Positions 11,506 to 24,364 are shown, counted from the first letter of the stretch. The stretch is DNA of 64,000 bases from Ectobius pallidus (GCA_964059195.1 CAXKWD010000003.1:15854606-15918605); one strand, 5' to 3'. A program made the numbers and translations. Notes: generated by a model not told the origin, from the sequence alone.

Positions 11506-12925
11506 GTCAAGTTATATCATCAACGGATTATGTGACTGAAATCAATACAATGCAATCTCGCAGTTAGCCGTTAGGCCTACACGAAACGTTGCCAATTCTC
11601 AATCTTCTGGCCTTGTAAAATCTACAGATGGCCGTGATTTCACCCACATTCCTCGTAAAGAGATACGGTGCTGTATCAGGTTTCCAGGCCTCCTATGAAT
11701 ATAAATGGTTCCAGATAAATCTTGAATAGTTACTTCTATTGTTCATGATGTAGATTTTTCGAATGACTGGAAGTGAAGAGGAACGATTCAGGAACTATGA
11801 ACAGGTGCGGGAACTGTTCCGTGACTGATACAATGCACACAATGACATGCTAGAGGCGGGAGTGGGTCTGAATTAATTGAGATATGGCAGTCCCTCATTT
11901 GCTATTCAATCGATTAAGATTTTCAATTACACCCCACGACCTGTGAACCATTATTCATTGTTCATACCCCTGCCCGCCGAGAATTAATGGATGCCCGGAA
12001 ATACGTCACTACAAAAACAAAAGCCGCTGCACTAATCTCTAACATAATGAGCCACGTCACAAACAACCTACCTTCTTTTCACTCAGACAATAGAACATCG
12101 AGAGCAGCCATGTTCACAAATCTCTATTCAGTGTTTAACTTAGGGGTGCGCTGAGTATCACATTCAAAACTACAGATGAGCCCGACTTCATTCCAGTCGG
12201 TGCTCTTTACTCAATGGTTGGTATAGGGTTATTTAACGACGGGAATTTACTTTAACTTACGCCTGTGGCCGTCGCCGGTATGCCGGGATTTTGTCACGCA
12301 GGAGTTCTTTTACATGCCTGTCGATGTGAGGCCATGGGCCTGTCACATTTACGCACACATAAATGTCATCGACATGGGCAGGGATCGAACCCGAAAGGTT
12401 TTCCGTTGAAGGTGTCATACCGATTATTATAAAAATAGATTATTAATTGTTAATTGAATCCAAATTATAAACTCTTCTTTAGTCTTAGATATATTAGGGT
12501 TATATTTTGACATGCTGTATGTGATAAATGCATGCACCTTTTTAAAAGTATATAATATACCTTTCTTTTGCTTGCAGTCGCTGCAGAAATACATATAACC
12601 TGAATTGACACATGTTATAAGTTAATGTAGCATTTTTACAACATTCGCTAAAAATTAATTAATACAAATAATACAACAAGCCAGGTACTAAGAATGAATT
12701 ACAATTCCAGAACAGCCGTTGTTAGAGATTAATTATTTTAACTTTTACTATTCGATAATCGAGGGAAGGACCTTCATTCACATAAACACTCAAATTCCGA
12801 CTACAATTCAGGAAACGTGTGACTGAATCTCTCTTTATAGAAGGAAGTGTAGATTACTGAAGATGGCAAATTATATGCTATCTCAATTTCGAAAACAATG
12901 TAACTTTATGAACTAACTAGCAGCT
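11506..12925. other. Intergenic DNA with one weak SINE-like stretch
   Basis: About 12225-12410 contains GGGCAGGGATCGAACCCG, whose complement resembles a tRNA B box, and a GTGAGGCCATGGGCCTGTCA segment resembling 24150-24260. The rest is unrecognised. Confidence 0.35.
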
Positions 12926-13555
12926 GCCCTCGGCTTCGCCCACAATAATTAATTCGAAGCGAAACATTCATACGGCTAAACTAAACAATTAATAATTAAT
13001 GAAACAGTTAAAAATCCGACTTAAAAGTGAATTACACGATTAGAAGGCGCAGCATGGGAAAAACGACCTCAGATTCGAGTTCCCTGGCACAGAAACCCCC
13101 TGCATAGTGAGTTTCGTCCAAATCGAACAATGTTTGCCCATTTAGGCCTATGTCCATTATCGGTCTTCCGTCTAGGTTGAAAATTTCAGAAGTCTGCGTG
13201 TCTTGAAGTTATAAACAAACGAATCGATCAGGAAGGGAGTACTAAATTCAAGCGGTCGCGATGCTTTAATTTCCAAGGTATGACAAAAATAGACAAACCC
13301 AACTGCAAATGATATGACAACCGAAAAGTATTAATGAGAAGCGATGCTTCGAAGGCGCAAAAAAATTCACGTTTTCTGCTCGTTTTTCACCCATAAGTCG
13401 TGAACGAAAGCGAAAATTTAAAATCCGGCTTCGAGGTGCATTTTCCGACCCTTCAGTCCACCTATGTTTAAAATTTAAGATCTCTGCGTTGAATAGATTT
13501 TGCTGGTCATCGCGCACAGACAGACAAACAGACAGACAAAAAGACAAACACTTCC
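12925..13555. repeat. Dispersed repeat R4
   Basis: Words such as CCTCGGCTTCGCCCAC, GGCTTCGAGGTGCATTT, CAGTCCACCTATGTTTAAAA and an (ACAG)n stretch recur at 29400-29800, 52380-52590 and 53270-53720. Members vary strongly in length. No intact coding frame. It is possibly LINE or Helitron derived, but this is not established. Confidence 0.5.
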
Positions 13556-13562
13556 TTTTATT

Positions 13563-13985
13563 TAGGGATGGGTCGATACCAGATTTTCTCGATACTCGAT
13601 ACCGATACATGATTTTTTCCTCGATACTCGATACCTTCAACATTTCCAGTTTCAATAAATAGGTACATTAAAAATTATCAATTGAGAGAACTGTGTAATA
13701 CCAACTAAATTAATTAAGTCTGCATATTTAATGAGACAAAATTTAATATCATCAGTAGCCTATAATTATTTTTAAACTCTACATTAAAACTAAAACTAGT
13801 TTTTTTAACAGTCCACTTACAAGTTTTTGTTAAAAAATACTAGCATTCTCACTTAATTGCAGAATTGCAGAATTACAAAAGTATCGAAAAAGTATCGAGC
13901 TAGTTTTCTGAAGTATCGTTCGATGCCGATACCATGCAAGTATCGAGAATATCGAGGTATCGAAAGTATCGAGGACCCATCCCTA
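13563..13985. mobile_element. hAT-type MITE with CGATAC subterminal repeats
   Basis: Ends are TAGGGATGGGTCGATAC and its near inverse GACCCATCCCTA. The 8-bp target duplication CTTTTATT is exact (13555-13562 and 13986-13993). Many CGATAC and GTATCG words fill both subterminal zones. Length 423 bp and no transposase. Confidence 0.9.
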
Positions 13986-13999
13986 CTTTTATTATTATA

Positions 14000-14640
14000 A
14001 GATAAAGACTGAGTTGTAGCAAATTGAAGTTTTACCTACTACCATCCTTCAGGAGGTAGGCCTATCACTAAAACTATCACCTTATTTATATTCAGAATGT
14101 GTAATTCTTGTGAACCTTTAACAGAGTCAGGAACAAGGTTTTACTCCTGTGTATAGTATATGGATTCTGGTACACAATGTACGTTTTATGCTGGAGAAGC
14201 CTTTAATCCTTCATCATTCAGGTTTAATGGGGTTGATCTATGTTCGGACGATCCATAATGGGAGCACTCCATTAAAAAGATAGGTATTATAGGCTTTATC
14301 TATGCATTAAAACCTACCTATACTCTGAACTCAGTGGCGGCAATGTAAGAGACGAAAGGACAAAGCGTACAGAATCAATACTGGGGCAGAATTCTTCTGC
14401 TACAAGGGGACTATAATGCAATTAAAATTGGTGGACCATGGGGGGACTTTAAGTGAAGTTTAATCCCCCGCTGGTGTTAAAAAATGCTCACCGGCATTTT
14501 AATAACAGAGCAATTTTCTTTTAACGTAAAAGAGTTGATTGTCCCACCCATGACTGGGACTTGACGAGTGAATATAGTTATTTATGAAATAAATAAGTAG
14601 TAATTGCTTTTTCTAGGATCCCTATTCTCACCCTTACGGC
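14000..14640. other. Unrecognised intergenic DNA
   Basis: No gene or repeat family was recognised. Confidence 0.35.
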
Positions 14641-14664
14641 TCGTTTCGCAAACAAACCTACATG

Positions 14665-15300
14665 CAAAATATTATTATTATTATTATTATTATTATTTCA
14701 GCTGTGCTTAACCCATTTTAGCTGTGAGGCCATATCAGGAGTTTGGGACCTGTATTTATTTTTAATGCTATTTACATTCAGCTTCCCTCAGTTAAGGGTT
14801 GCCCTAAGACAAAGCGAAATAGAAAATAAATAAATAATTTGCACCACAAAGAAGTGTTTACAAGCATTTACAATAAGCATTAAGAAAAACTCACATTAAC
14901 AACAAAGGCCTATATCAAGAAAACTTATGAAACAACAAGAACAAAAACTAGAAGACAAATATATAACAAATAAATATAAATATAGAAAAGAAAAATAATA
15001 TTTGTATGTCGTTAATCAGGAATATAAGTGATTCCTGAGTATAGAGAGGGAACCTTTCAGAGCTGTCAGAGACACTTCTTTTATTACAATGTTGTTCAGA
15101 TGGAAAACATCTGCAGAAATCCACAAAGTGTGAAGGAATTGTCCCTCTTGCACCCACCATCAGCCCAAAGAGGGTAATAGAAGTGGGTTCGTACATACGA
15201 CATTTTTCAACATGAACTTCTGCAGGTTGAAAAAAGCCATGTCAAATTGGCCGGCCACGGGATTTCAATCTGAGACCTCTCGAATGTGAGTCCAAGACAA
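14665..15300 (-). repeat. TTA microsatellite and split SINE family 3 copy
   Basis: An (ATT)n tract at 14669-14698 precedes a tail like those at 23108 and 63398 (AGCTGTGAGGCCATATCAGG). The tRNA-like head CAAATTGGCCGGCCACGGGA is at about 15242. The 450 bp between them, including an 82-codon minus-strand frame, is probably inserted DNA without recognisable function. Confidence 0.45.
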
Positions 15301-15309
15301 TATTATTTT

Positions 15310-15760
15310 AGCATGTGTATACGCTATTTTTTATACAAAATATAACAAAGAATACTGTGTTTTACAATCTTCAAAGTTCGTACTGTACTTGAATTAATAA
15401 CAAAATTGTTAATTAAAATTACAAGTCTAAGTTATATGGTAACAAAATGTTCTAAACCCTCTTTTTCCTCTAAATAGATTTAGATATAACATTTATTTTA
15501 GGTCCTTTTTTTGTAGTTTTCGAGTAGGCCTATTTGAAAGGATATTTACGTGATAAATGGCTTGATTAAGGGTCATTTTTTAATAATCATAGGCTACGTC
15601 ACGAAAATCTTACCCCCTTGACATAAGAATGTGGTAACTCACCGGGAGCTAGATCCCCCGCAGTCTCTCAGTTCACGTGATCTTGATGTCCACCTAAAAA
15701 ACAAGAAAATTGTGGTTAATGACACCTTAGTATAATCATTATTAGTGTATCGGTACTACA
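15310..15760. other. Unrecognised intergenic DNA
   Basis: AT-rich, with no gene, box or terminal repeat recognised. Confidence 0.35.
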
Positions 15761-15769
15761 AAAATCTAA

Positions 15770-16350
15770 TGAGAAATTTACATAACTTCCTCTTGCCAAA
15801 TAAAAGTTAATATAATACAATTATTATGTGTGGTATGTAAATTCGTTGTAAAAATGAAGAGAATGTCGTTACTACATCACATTGCATCCCCGAAGGATCT
15901 GTATCTGTATCTGATACCCTATGATCCCCAGGTGGGGCGAAGGGGCATCCAATGGAGGTTTCATTACCTATACGAATTTTGATATGCTTAATGTCCGAGA
16001 GAGAGTAGAGGGGCAGGTGGTAAGCCCATCGCCTCGCAACCCCCCTAAGTATTTCTAAGTATTTCTAAGTATTTCTTGGACGTGAAAGGGCCGAGAAATT
16101 TTGTCCAGAGGCTCTAATTTAGGCTTGGAGTTCTTTTACGTGCCGTAAATCTACGACACGGGACCCCCAGCTTAAAGTCTCTCCCGGAGAACTCCGTGCC
16201 AGGGATTTTTACGTCCTGAAAAATCCATCGACCGCGGCCGGGTTTGATCCCGCGCCCTGCGGATCTAGAGGCGGGCACGCTACTTCTAGGCCACCGCGGC
16301 TGACATCCCCGAAGGATACATAACCGAAATTAAATTTCTGATTAATACAT
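15770..16350. repeat. Dispersed repeat R6 interrupted by a SINE
   Basis: 15770-15898 and 16304-16350 match the continuous sequence at about 28590-28740 (CTCTTGCC..AAATAAAAGTT, GAATGTC, CATCCCCGA.GGATAC). The 28.6 kb copy therefore serves as an empty-site reference for the SINE. Confidence 0.6.
15899..16303 (-). mobile_element. tRNA-derived SINE, family 1, copy 3
   Basis: A minus-strand copy flanked by an exact 14-bp duplication CATCCCCGAAGGAT (15885-15898 and 16304-16317). A short tandem of TAAGTATTTC (about 16046-16076) is private to this copy. Confidence 0.9.
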
Positions 16351-16499
16351 TGACGTAACTTTCTTTACTTTACGCATGGCCTATACATTTTTGTGACTTC
16401 ATATTTTGAAATAGAGCAAGAGGCCATATTGCAAAGACCACATATTCATATTGCACAGAACACGTATTCAGAGTGAGGGGCTTATAACTACCCTTCAGA

Positions 16500-16920
16500 T
16501 AATTGTCTTTCGAAAAAAGTTTTCAAATAAAAGTTTTAGCTTTTAGGATAAGCAACCAATCTGCAAAGTTCAAAGAAAATCGTTAGGGCCGTTTTCGAGA
16601 TACAGCGAAAAACTAAAATTTATTCGTGTAAACTCCCCTTAAAAATAAGAGAAAGGTCGTGTCAATCTTCATGCTACATCTTCAGAAAGTACGAAGGTAC
16701 CTGACCCAAATACAATTTTTTTTTCATACAATCTACCCTTCTGATGTTCCCAGACACACAGGCACACACACAAAAATGATTTCGAAAACAGTATTTCTGG
16801 ATTCAGGCGATCTCAAAACATGTATTTCTGTTAAAAATTCAACTTCGAATATAGGGTCAAAAACGATACTTCCTTTACTTATGTAGCCTACCTAATGGTA
16901 CGGGCAGAGAAAATAAAAAT
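16500..16920 (+). repeat. Dispersed repeat R2, copy 2
   Basis: Same diagnostic words as 5955-6310, including ACTCCCCTTAAAAATAAG, ACATCTTCAGAAAG and ACGGGCAGAGAAAATAAAAA. The short open frame inside it is not conserved in the other copies. Confidence 0.6.
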
Positions 16921-16924
16921 TGCA

Positions 16925-17695
16925 CGATCCTTGTTATTATTTGAAGTACAGTAATTGATATAGAAAATTAATAGCTGATTACCTCCATAATATCTAGATA
17001 AAATATTCATATACTTGCATTCTCTAATACAGTAGTGTGTGGAATTCAACCAGACAGAGAAATGCGATGTGTTTCGGCATCATAAAAGCAACAGAGCTTC
17101 ACCACACAACATGTCCATAAAGAAGAAATGTCTACTAGTTTTAATGTAAATTTGAAGGGCTTGTTAATGGACAAGTTAATGCATAGGCTGGCAGTTTCGC
17201 ATGTAATTTGGTCTGGACGCATCACAAAGTTTATTTGAACTGCAGTGAACCGCATACAGCTACAGTTTCTGTCCTCTGGCCCATGAATAACGGATTTTAA
17301 AATTCGTCATTCTCTATATTCTTGCTAAAACATCACACATACCTAGTATTACAGGCATTACTGTCAATAATAATAATAATAACAATAATAATAATAACAA
17401 TAAAAACAACAACGAAATCAGTGCTTTTGTTTAATCAGTAATAAATGCAATTATCTGTATCTGGTTTCCTATATCCCAGGGCCCAGTTACAGAATGATTA
17501 TCATAGGTAATCCCACGAGAGTTGAAGAATTTATCTGATGCAACTCGTCAACTCGAGTTGGATTTATTAAGACTATTCCATGAATAAAATGTAAGGGATT
17601 ATATAAATAATAATTACTTTCGTGCTTTGTTGTATAAAAACAATACTAACAGTTGTGAGATCATGGCATACTGTGAATCAACCATCCATGAATAG
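16925..17695. other. Unrecognised intergenic DNA with an ATA microsatellite
   Basis: An (AAT)n tract at about 17368-17412. No gene is seen. Confidence 0.35.
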
Positions 17696-17699
17696 ATTC

Positions 17700-18085
17700 G
17701 AGCTACCGTGGTATAATCAGTGGTACCAATATTGCATATATGACATAGTTAACTTCATTCAGGTGAGCTAACAGCAGAACAGAATAAAAGCACTCGAACT
17801 GGCTTGCACTGAATCGAAATTGTGTTCTTAATAAATGTACATTTCTATTACTTCAATTTCCAAACAAGTTATGTTGTATACAATAATCTGTTTTCGTGCC
17901 GCTTAGTGGCAGCAATCACTGCACACTGAAACTTACATGCCCAGTAACGAGGACACGATTTTAACCCGATAAAACAGCCTCCTCGGGATTCCTACAAGAA
18001 TATTGTAAGATAAACGGCCGTGATTGGTCTATATCCGAGGAATTGCTAAACGTTATTGGTCAATATCAAACACTCGGCGTATGAG
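17700..18085 (+). repeat. Dispersed repeat R7, copy 1
   Basis: Contains AAAGCACTCGAACTGGCTTG and, at its end, GATTGGTCTATATCCGAGGA and GTTATTGGTCAATATCAAAC. The inverse copy at about 30360-30990 lies immediately left of the Polinton and is itself split by a foldback element. Confidence 0.6.
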
Positions 18086-18106
18086 TTGAATAGTCATTAT
18101 GATATC

Positions 18107-18618
18107 GCTGGGTCACACTATTTAGACTATACAGAACCATTGTCAGACCAAAATTAGAATATTGCTCATTAATTTGGAATCCTAATACCATTAAATACAG
18201 GAAATTGATAGAGTCCATCCAAAATAAATTTCTAAAATATACGTATTTCAAACAGTTTAACTACTACCCTAAATTTGAATCATATTCAACTATGTTACAG
18301 TATTTCAGTATCCCTGAATTATCACACAGACGAAATATTCATGCATTGTTGTTTTTATACAAATTAATTAATAATGAAATAGATGATATTAATATTCTCA
18401 AAGAAATATATTTTTATGTTCCACGTTATAGATCTCATAAATTCCATAATCTTTTTTTCATTCCAAAAGTAAACACTGACTCTCATAATAATTCTCCTCT
18501 TTATAATGTACTCCGACTATACAATCAGTTGCACAAAATGGACAATATAGATATTTTTAATACTAACAATAAGCGGTTTAAAAATATATGTGAAAAAAAT
18601 TTTAAAATTTTAAAATAA
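18107..18618 (+). pseudogene. 5'-truncated non-LTR retrotransposon, reverse transcriptase C-terminus
   Basis: The frame is open from 18107 without needing a start codon. It shows the conserved C-terminal part of jockey/CR1-like reverse transcriptases: LYRTIVRPKLEYCSLIWNP (about 18118-18174), then an IQNKFL segment, a short H-RR segment, VPRYRSH, and a final NNSPLYNVLRLYN stretch before a TAA stop. This is the usual thumb and linker region after the catalytic core, which is absent. A 5'-truncated insertion is the normal fate of LINEs. Confidence 0.75.
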
Positions 18619-18960
18619 TAATTATTAAATTAATAAATTTTCTCCATGTCATTTTCTTTACTTGAATCTTACTGATATGTATATTTTCCTCCAAAACTAT
18701 TACATTATTATTTATATTATTATTATTATTATTATTATTATTTTTTTTTTCATATTATGTTCCCTTGTGTAATTGTCATATTGTTTGTGTTTCTGGTTTT
18801 CTTTTCTGTGTGTTTTTTTTCCCTTATTGTTATAGCATTAGCTTAATTATTTTGAATATCAATTTAAATATTTAATTTTAGAATCTGGTGTATTAATGTA
18901 AGCGAGAATATTGTAATTGGGCATTAGCCTGTAATATTCTTAGTACAATAAATAAATAAT
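18619..18960 (+). repeat. LINE 3' untranslated region
   Basis: AT-rich, with an (ATT)n tract at 18715-18740. It ends in AATAAATAAATAA near 18948-18958, the expected A-rich or simple 3' tail of the truncated LINE. Confidence 0.5.
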
Positions 18961-19605
18961 TATTTTATGGTCGAATAAAAAATTATTTATTTCTACTGGA
19001 TATAAAATTCTCACCTATATCATGGGTCCCGCAAATCCACGGGACGGCCATGGTTGCCAGGGGTTTGATGAGTTGGTGTAAGATTTAGAGGCAGTGGTTG
19101 CGCATCTCGCGGTTTACTGATGTTATCGCTGCTTGGAAATAATAGAGCGCTAACAAAGGCAGGAAGCGAGCAGGGGAGATGGAATCAAGTAATAATAATA
19201 GTCGAACTGAGTACACTGCCGACAATTGTTCCGGCCCGAATTTATAGCACTAGGAAGTGAGATACGCATCCCCCACTACCCCTACAAACAGCCTACCGCA
19301 GATAATTTGACACTCTTATCACCACCAGGCTGAGCATTCACTGGAGATTCAACGGCCCTAATAAATAACAAGAGAAGTCCTATCTCGCCCCCTTATATTA
19401 CTTATAAAATAAGTACTTTACACGTGAAAAGATGCAGGCCTAGACCTCAAAATGAACCGTTCATATCTTAGGGCAGGGCAAGAAATTTCAACATTAAGAA
19501 ACTACAGTAGGCAGTGATGGTATAAAAGCGAGTTGTTGAAGTATTTATCAGCAAGTTAGAAAACAAGATTTTTAAGATTATTCAATAAATGTTGGCTTTT
19601 ACTAT
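18961..19605. other. Unrecognised intergenic DNA
   Basis: GC-richer than its surroundings around 19020-19300, but without an open frame, tRNA box or family resemblance. Confidence 0.35.
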
Positions 19606-19607
19606 AC

Positions 19608-20624
19608 AGAGTGTTAATGAATAACACCGAAATATTTTACCTGTATATATTTATTTATTTTATTTATTTATTTAACCTGGCGGAGTTAAGGCCATAAGGC
19701 CTTCTCTACCACTCAGCCAGGGCAAAAACATGAAATACATAATGATAATAATAATAATAATAATAATGATTAATAATAAATTAAAAAAGAACTGATATAC
19801 ATGAATACAAGAAACGTACATTAAATACAAAGAAAAAATTCGAACATAAGTACTTGAATAATATGAATATATAATACAAATGACTAAAAATAAAGAAATG
19901 AAGGAAAAAGATGAAAGTCTAAACAAATACATTCTTAGTTATTACAAAATATAATGAAAATTAAAATATATATTACTAATTAGAATCAATTCCTAAATGT
20001 TATTGTATACTAAATTTATTAAATGGCGCTTGAACTGTGAAGTCGTTTGGCAGCTCCTGAGATGGCTAGGCAGTGAATTCCAGTGACGAATAGCTGTTGT
20101 TGTAAACGAATTCGAATATATAGAGGGGACACAGACAAGCAACTTTTATTAGCAGATTTTTGCTCTATGACGTAAAACGTGTATGCTACAGGGCATAACG
20201 TGATTATAATTTGGTGCTCATAAGTCAATAATTACGCAAAATAGGGTTACAATTTTCATTAAATCGACTTCATGCCTTCCTAGCGATCGATAAAAACCTG
20301 TTTCTTAATCATTCATCCACTGCTATATCATAATTTAGAGATTTCATAATCTGCAAAATTTACAGACTAATCACATGACTGGCCACCACTGCATTAGCCT
20401 TCTTTTATTCATAACTACTGACTACAGTGTTAACAACGAAGTTCCTTTGTTTTGCATTTTTTTCTAATGTTAGAAGTCAGTGGCGGCCATGCCCTGGAAG
20501 ATTTTATGCTGTAACAGGAAAAATTGAATCCATAGAGCAAAAATCTCCCAATAAAAGTTGCTTGTCTATGTCCCCTCTATACACAGGTAAAATATTTCGG
20601 TGTTATTCATTTACACCCTGTATA
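19608..20624. mobile_element. Second copy of the ATTTTACCTG-ended element, with nested insertion
   Basis: Ends TATACAGAGTGTTAATGAAT and its inverse ATTCATTTACACCCTGTATA. It is interrupted near 19646 by about 470 bp that begins TTTATTTATTTAACCTGGCG and contains GTTAAGGCCATAAGGCC, a motif common at 3' ends of insect retroelements. An ATA microsatellite is at 19743-19770. Apart from the insertion it parallels 7738-8218 and 9157-9213. Confidence 0.65.
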
Positions 20625-20639
20625 TAAGTTGCACATAAA

Positions 20640-21285
20640 GAAATTATATGTATATAGGCCTATGTATTATATAATATATTTTCAAGTATATAGCCTATGT
20701 AGTTCTTCAAAAGTAATGTTGTTTGGTGTCGTTGAATACTATTTTCGACACCCCGAATCTAATCAAGTATGTTTTCCTTCTAACTAGTCCGAACAAAGTC
20801 CCAAAGTCAAACAAATTTGTTCCTTCCAATTCCCTCTACACCCCCCTTTTGAGCATTCATTGACTGGACTATCGTACTAATTTCCATATTATATTCTTAG
20901 AAGCTTTTTAAAATGGTGAAGCAATAGTTTTAGATCATATTCTGTTATACTGAAAAAATGTTGATCGAGACTGTACCAAAATGGAGGTTCATCTCAGAGC
21001 CATCTGTTTCTGTGGGAAGCTCTTCAGGGATGAACCGCATGTTGGCACCATCTGCAAGAACGCATGGACCCGGAAAGCGCTACTTTATTAAAAACTAACG
21101 TTATGCTGTCCTGTGCAACTTTGTTAGTAATCACTAATTAGTTATTTATTTTTTATGCTAGGTTATCATTCAGCGTTATATCCTATTCACAGTGAAACGC
21201 AACATAAAAGTTTTCTGGGTAAACTATATTTTTTAACAAATTGTTCCATAAATAATATATAATATCCATTAGTAAGCTTCCAGAC
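20640..21285. other. Unrecognised intergenic DNA
   Basis: No gene or repeat family was recognised. Confidence 0.35.
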
Positions 21286-21289
21286 CTCT

Positions 21290-21490
21290 AATATATTACC
21301 ATAAAATAGGCACTAAATTGGACATAAATGCAGTACCGGTCAACCGATTTGGTCCAATATCAATAGGCTTTTTCCCATGGACGTTATAAATGCATATACC
21401 AAGTTTTATGAAAATCCGATAACGCGTATTCGAGTTATCGCGCGTTCAGACACACGGACAGAGAGACGAACAAGGCATTTTCCTACACAA
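21290..21490 (+). repeat. Dispersed repeat R3
   Basis: Matches, in inverse, the segment at 10905-11220: ATATTACCATAAAATAGGCA, AGTACCGGTCAACCGATTTG and ATCCGATAACGCGTATTCGA. Non-coding. Confidence 0.55.
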
Positions 21491-21530
21491 TCCCTACACA
21501 ATCTCATAAAGTACCATTCAGTAAATATGT

Positions 21531-21998
21531 TTTTTGCACGACGTAACTAATTAGTGGTACTTACGAATATTGTTGCCGTGGATCGTAACTTGACATTCCC
21601 GCATCCAATCTGGTTGCTATAAAAACAAAAGAAATCTCCGTGCGGTAAAAATTACAAAAAGCACAAGTGCCGTATGTAAAATCTACATAATACAAGCATT
21701 TATGGAAGACCGGAACCAAGGCCCCCTAGTTTGTGGCGACTTTAACTGGACAAATATTCGGTTCCCATAACAACCAACACATGCGAATCACTTTCTGAAA
21801 TATAACATCCATCTTCAATAGTGTATATACATAATATTTTCAGCTAATATCTCAATTAATATAATAAATTGATATAAATAATCATCGTGTAAAAATAGCA
21901 TGCAATACTCGTGCCGTAAGCGCATAACGGATCTCGGAAATTAAAAAAACTCTTTCCTCGATCCGTATGCACCGCTTACGGAACTAGTATCGCAATAT
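21531..21998 (+). repeat. Dispersed repeat R8, copy 1
   Basis: Nearly identical to 27143-27602 in the same orientation: TTTTTGCACGACGTAACTAA at the start, ATCCGTATGCACCGCTTACG near the end. A diverged relative in the other orientation is at 57345-58175. No open frame. The short segment AAGTGCCGTA/TACGGCAC recurs at both ends. Confidence 0.75.
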
Positions 21999-22040
21999 AC
22001 TATTAGTTATTTTGCTGTTAAGTGATTTAAAAAAGCATCT

Positions 22041-22367
22041 ACAGGGTGTCCGGTGAGGAAATCCGAAGAAATTCAAGCATAATTCAAGGATTTCAAGGCT
22101 TGAATTTCCAAATTTTAAAACAATAGCTTTATTTACTAATATTAAAAAATGTACGAACATAGGACACAATGAGTGAATATTAATGACTAATATTTCTGAA
22201 AATGGTAAAATTTTCGTAAAAAGTATCAACTTAAACAAATATTATCTTCTATGCGATTTTTCCCGACGGTTCACAAAATTCAAGCATAATTCAAGGATTT
22301 TTCCCGACATGGAAAATTCAAGCATAATTCCCGATTTTCCCGATTTTCAATGCTGCTGGACACCCTG
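22041..22367. mobile_element. MITE with ACAGGGTGTCC / GGACACCCTG ends
   Basis: The inverted ends are ACAGGGTGTCC (22041) and GGACACCCTG (22358-22367). Internal tandem words such as TTCAAGCATAATTCAAGGAT occur three times. No coding frame. The superfamily is not certain. Confidence 0.65.
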
Positions 22368-22379
22368 ATCTAGCGATTG

Positions 22380-23100
22380 AATTAGGCCTACTAAACGTTG
22401 GCGAAGCCGCGGGCACCTGCTAGTAAATGAATAGAATACAAATCTAGTATTGAATTGATATTTGCATCCTACTTAATCTCTAGAACACACCGAGAGCTGG
22501 TTTTTGAGTTGAAATTGGCGTTCATCCTCGTAGACTGAAGCGAGCAGGCGAGCAAACTCCAAAGCTATCGGATTATTCACTCCGTGGAGCCTGAATCCTA
22601 CGCCTAGAGGGATCCCAATCAAAATGTCCACTTCCTTCTCTTTTATTATGGATGTAAATCCGCCACCACTTTTAATGGACGACGAAAAAAAAAGTATTAA
22701 TTCTACGAATCTGCATTATAAATTAGGCGCTGCGGAGAGGAAAAAAAAAAGTATTAAGACCAACCCATCGCGTCGTTTTAAAACTTTTGATTCCATGGCA
22801 TTCCTTTTCTCTCTTTCCAGCAGCGGGAATAGAATTCCATTGTCATGGTGACAAAGCGGGAGTCGATGTTATGAAAGAGTTGAAGATTAATTTTTTTGAA
22901 ACTCTGATTGTCTTTAATAAGAGTGGGATAATAATGCACGGATTTATTAAAGGATGAAAGGATGTAACCATGGCGATATTATATAGTTGTATAAAGAAAA
23001 TAAATCTTGAAATCGTGATAATTTAATGCAAGAAAACAAACAGAATACTATTATCATGGGCTTAAAGGGAAATGATTTAGGGATGGGTAAATTTATTATA
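22380..23100. other. Unrecognised intergenic DNA
   Basis: A 75-codon frame at 22624-22851 has low complexity and is not credible as a gene. Confidence 0.35.
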
Positions 23101-23107
23101 CTTTTGA

Positions 23108-23515
23108 GTTTTTTCAGCTGTGTTTATATTCCTTTTAGCTACGAGGCCATATCAGGAGTTCGGGGATCTGTGTCTATACAGTAGGGTAGGCCATGGAACT
23201 ATTGATTGCCAGTTGTTTCTATCATTGGTGTAATTTTATGGAGTAAATTTCAACTTATATTAATTTAAATGGATGTGGTACAGGATGAAATGGTGAGGAT
23301 GATTCATGGTATGTAAATAACCAATTCGGCATATGCGTTCTGCAGGAGACTTGCTAGGAGGTGTTTAAACATCCACCCTAAAGCCCGGACTTTGCTCCAG
23401 TGATTTCCATCTGTTCCTCCACCTCATAAAATGACAAAGAATGACAGAGAATGACAGAGAGGCGAAGGTCGTTGTCACACGTGGTTCAAATCCCAGGCCA
23501 AAGTTGTTCTTCTGT
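23108..23515 (-). repeat. SINE family 3, degraded copy
   Basis: Shares TACGAGGCCATATCAGGAGT, AGTAGGGTAGGCCATGGAAC and TGGTGAGGATGATTCATGGT with 63398-63625. The head contains GGTTCAAATCCC, a B box on the plus strand, so it may belong to an adjacent element. Confidence 0.5.
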
Positions 23516-23527
23516 TCTGTTCTCCTT

Positions 23528-23884
23528 TCCTATATCCCCTATGTTGGGGCGAAGGGCCTCCAAGTGTAGGTTTCTGTTAACTGTGTGAATTTTGTTATGC
23601 TTATTTTCCGAGAAAGGGCAGAAGGACAGGTAGTAAGCCTATCGCCCCTTAACCCCCCTCCGGAAACTAAGGTATTACTTGGATGTGAAAGGGCCGAGAA
23701 ATTTTGTCCAGAGGCTCTTATTTAGGCATGGAGTACTTTTACGTGCCGTAAATCTACAGCACGGGCCCCCCAGTCACTCCCGGATTTTTACATTCTGAAA
23801 AACCCATCGACTGCGGCCGGGTTTTATCCCGCGACCTTCGGATCTAGAGGCGGGCACGCTACCTCCAGACCACCGCGGCCGACT
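23528..23884 (-). mobile_element. tRNA-derived SINE, family 1, copy 4
   Basis: A shorter and more diverged minus-strand copy. The tRNA-like head (complement of ACCTCCAGACCACCGCGGCC) is at 23862-23881, and the part after the head is missing about 25 bp relative to copies 2 and 3. Confidence 0.8.
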
Positions 23885-23944
23885 ATTCAAAAGTTGGTTT
23901 CACGGTATGACAAATGTTTCAATTCCGGTGGTGAATATGTTGAA

Positions 23945-24360
23945 AAATAACTGACCACTTGCTGTATCTGTTGGAATAAATATTTCCTTAAAATAGTGCT
24001 TTGTTTCTGCAAACGGCCATAGGGAAACTTATTTTATGGACGGCCCTCATTGTAATTAAGACGCTCGTTTCATTAACAAACTCGCGTCTTAACGAATGCC
24101 ATTATAGACTTGTTGCATAATATAATTTATTAGTACATGGCCATCTTAATACCGGCGAGCCGCGGGTGCAATTCCTCCTCAAGTCGATGGCATATGCATA
24201 AATGTGACAGGCCCATGTCCACAGATTTACATACATCTAAAAGAAACACACACAATCCGTCAAACATATTAAAGTCACAGGCCCAAGTTATAGTGCACCC
24301 CCGTCTTTAGGTAACCATTATAACCAAACCTGCATACCATTCCATAATATTCTTAAGACT
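23945..24360. repeat. Repeat fragments and intergenic DNA
   Basis: 23945-24060 is a second copy of the repeat seen at 1-130. 24150-24260 resembles 12300-12380 (CAGGCCCATG..ACA). The remainder is unrecognised. Confidence 0.4.
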
Positions 24361-24364
24361 TGTT

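Noticed and set aside
13266..13655. Minus-strand frame of 129 codons
   Set aside because: It runs from R4 into a hAT-type MITE with an exact 8-bp duplication, so it cannot be one gene.
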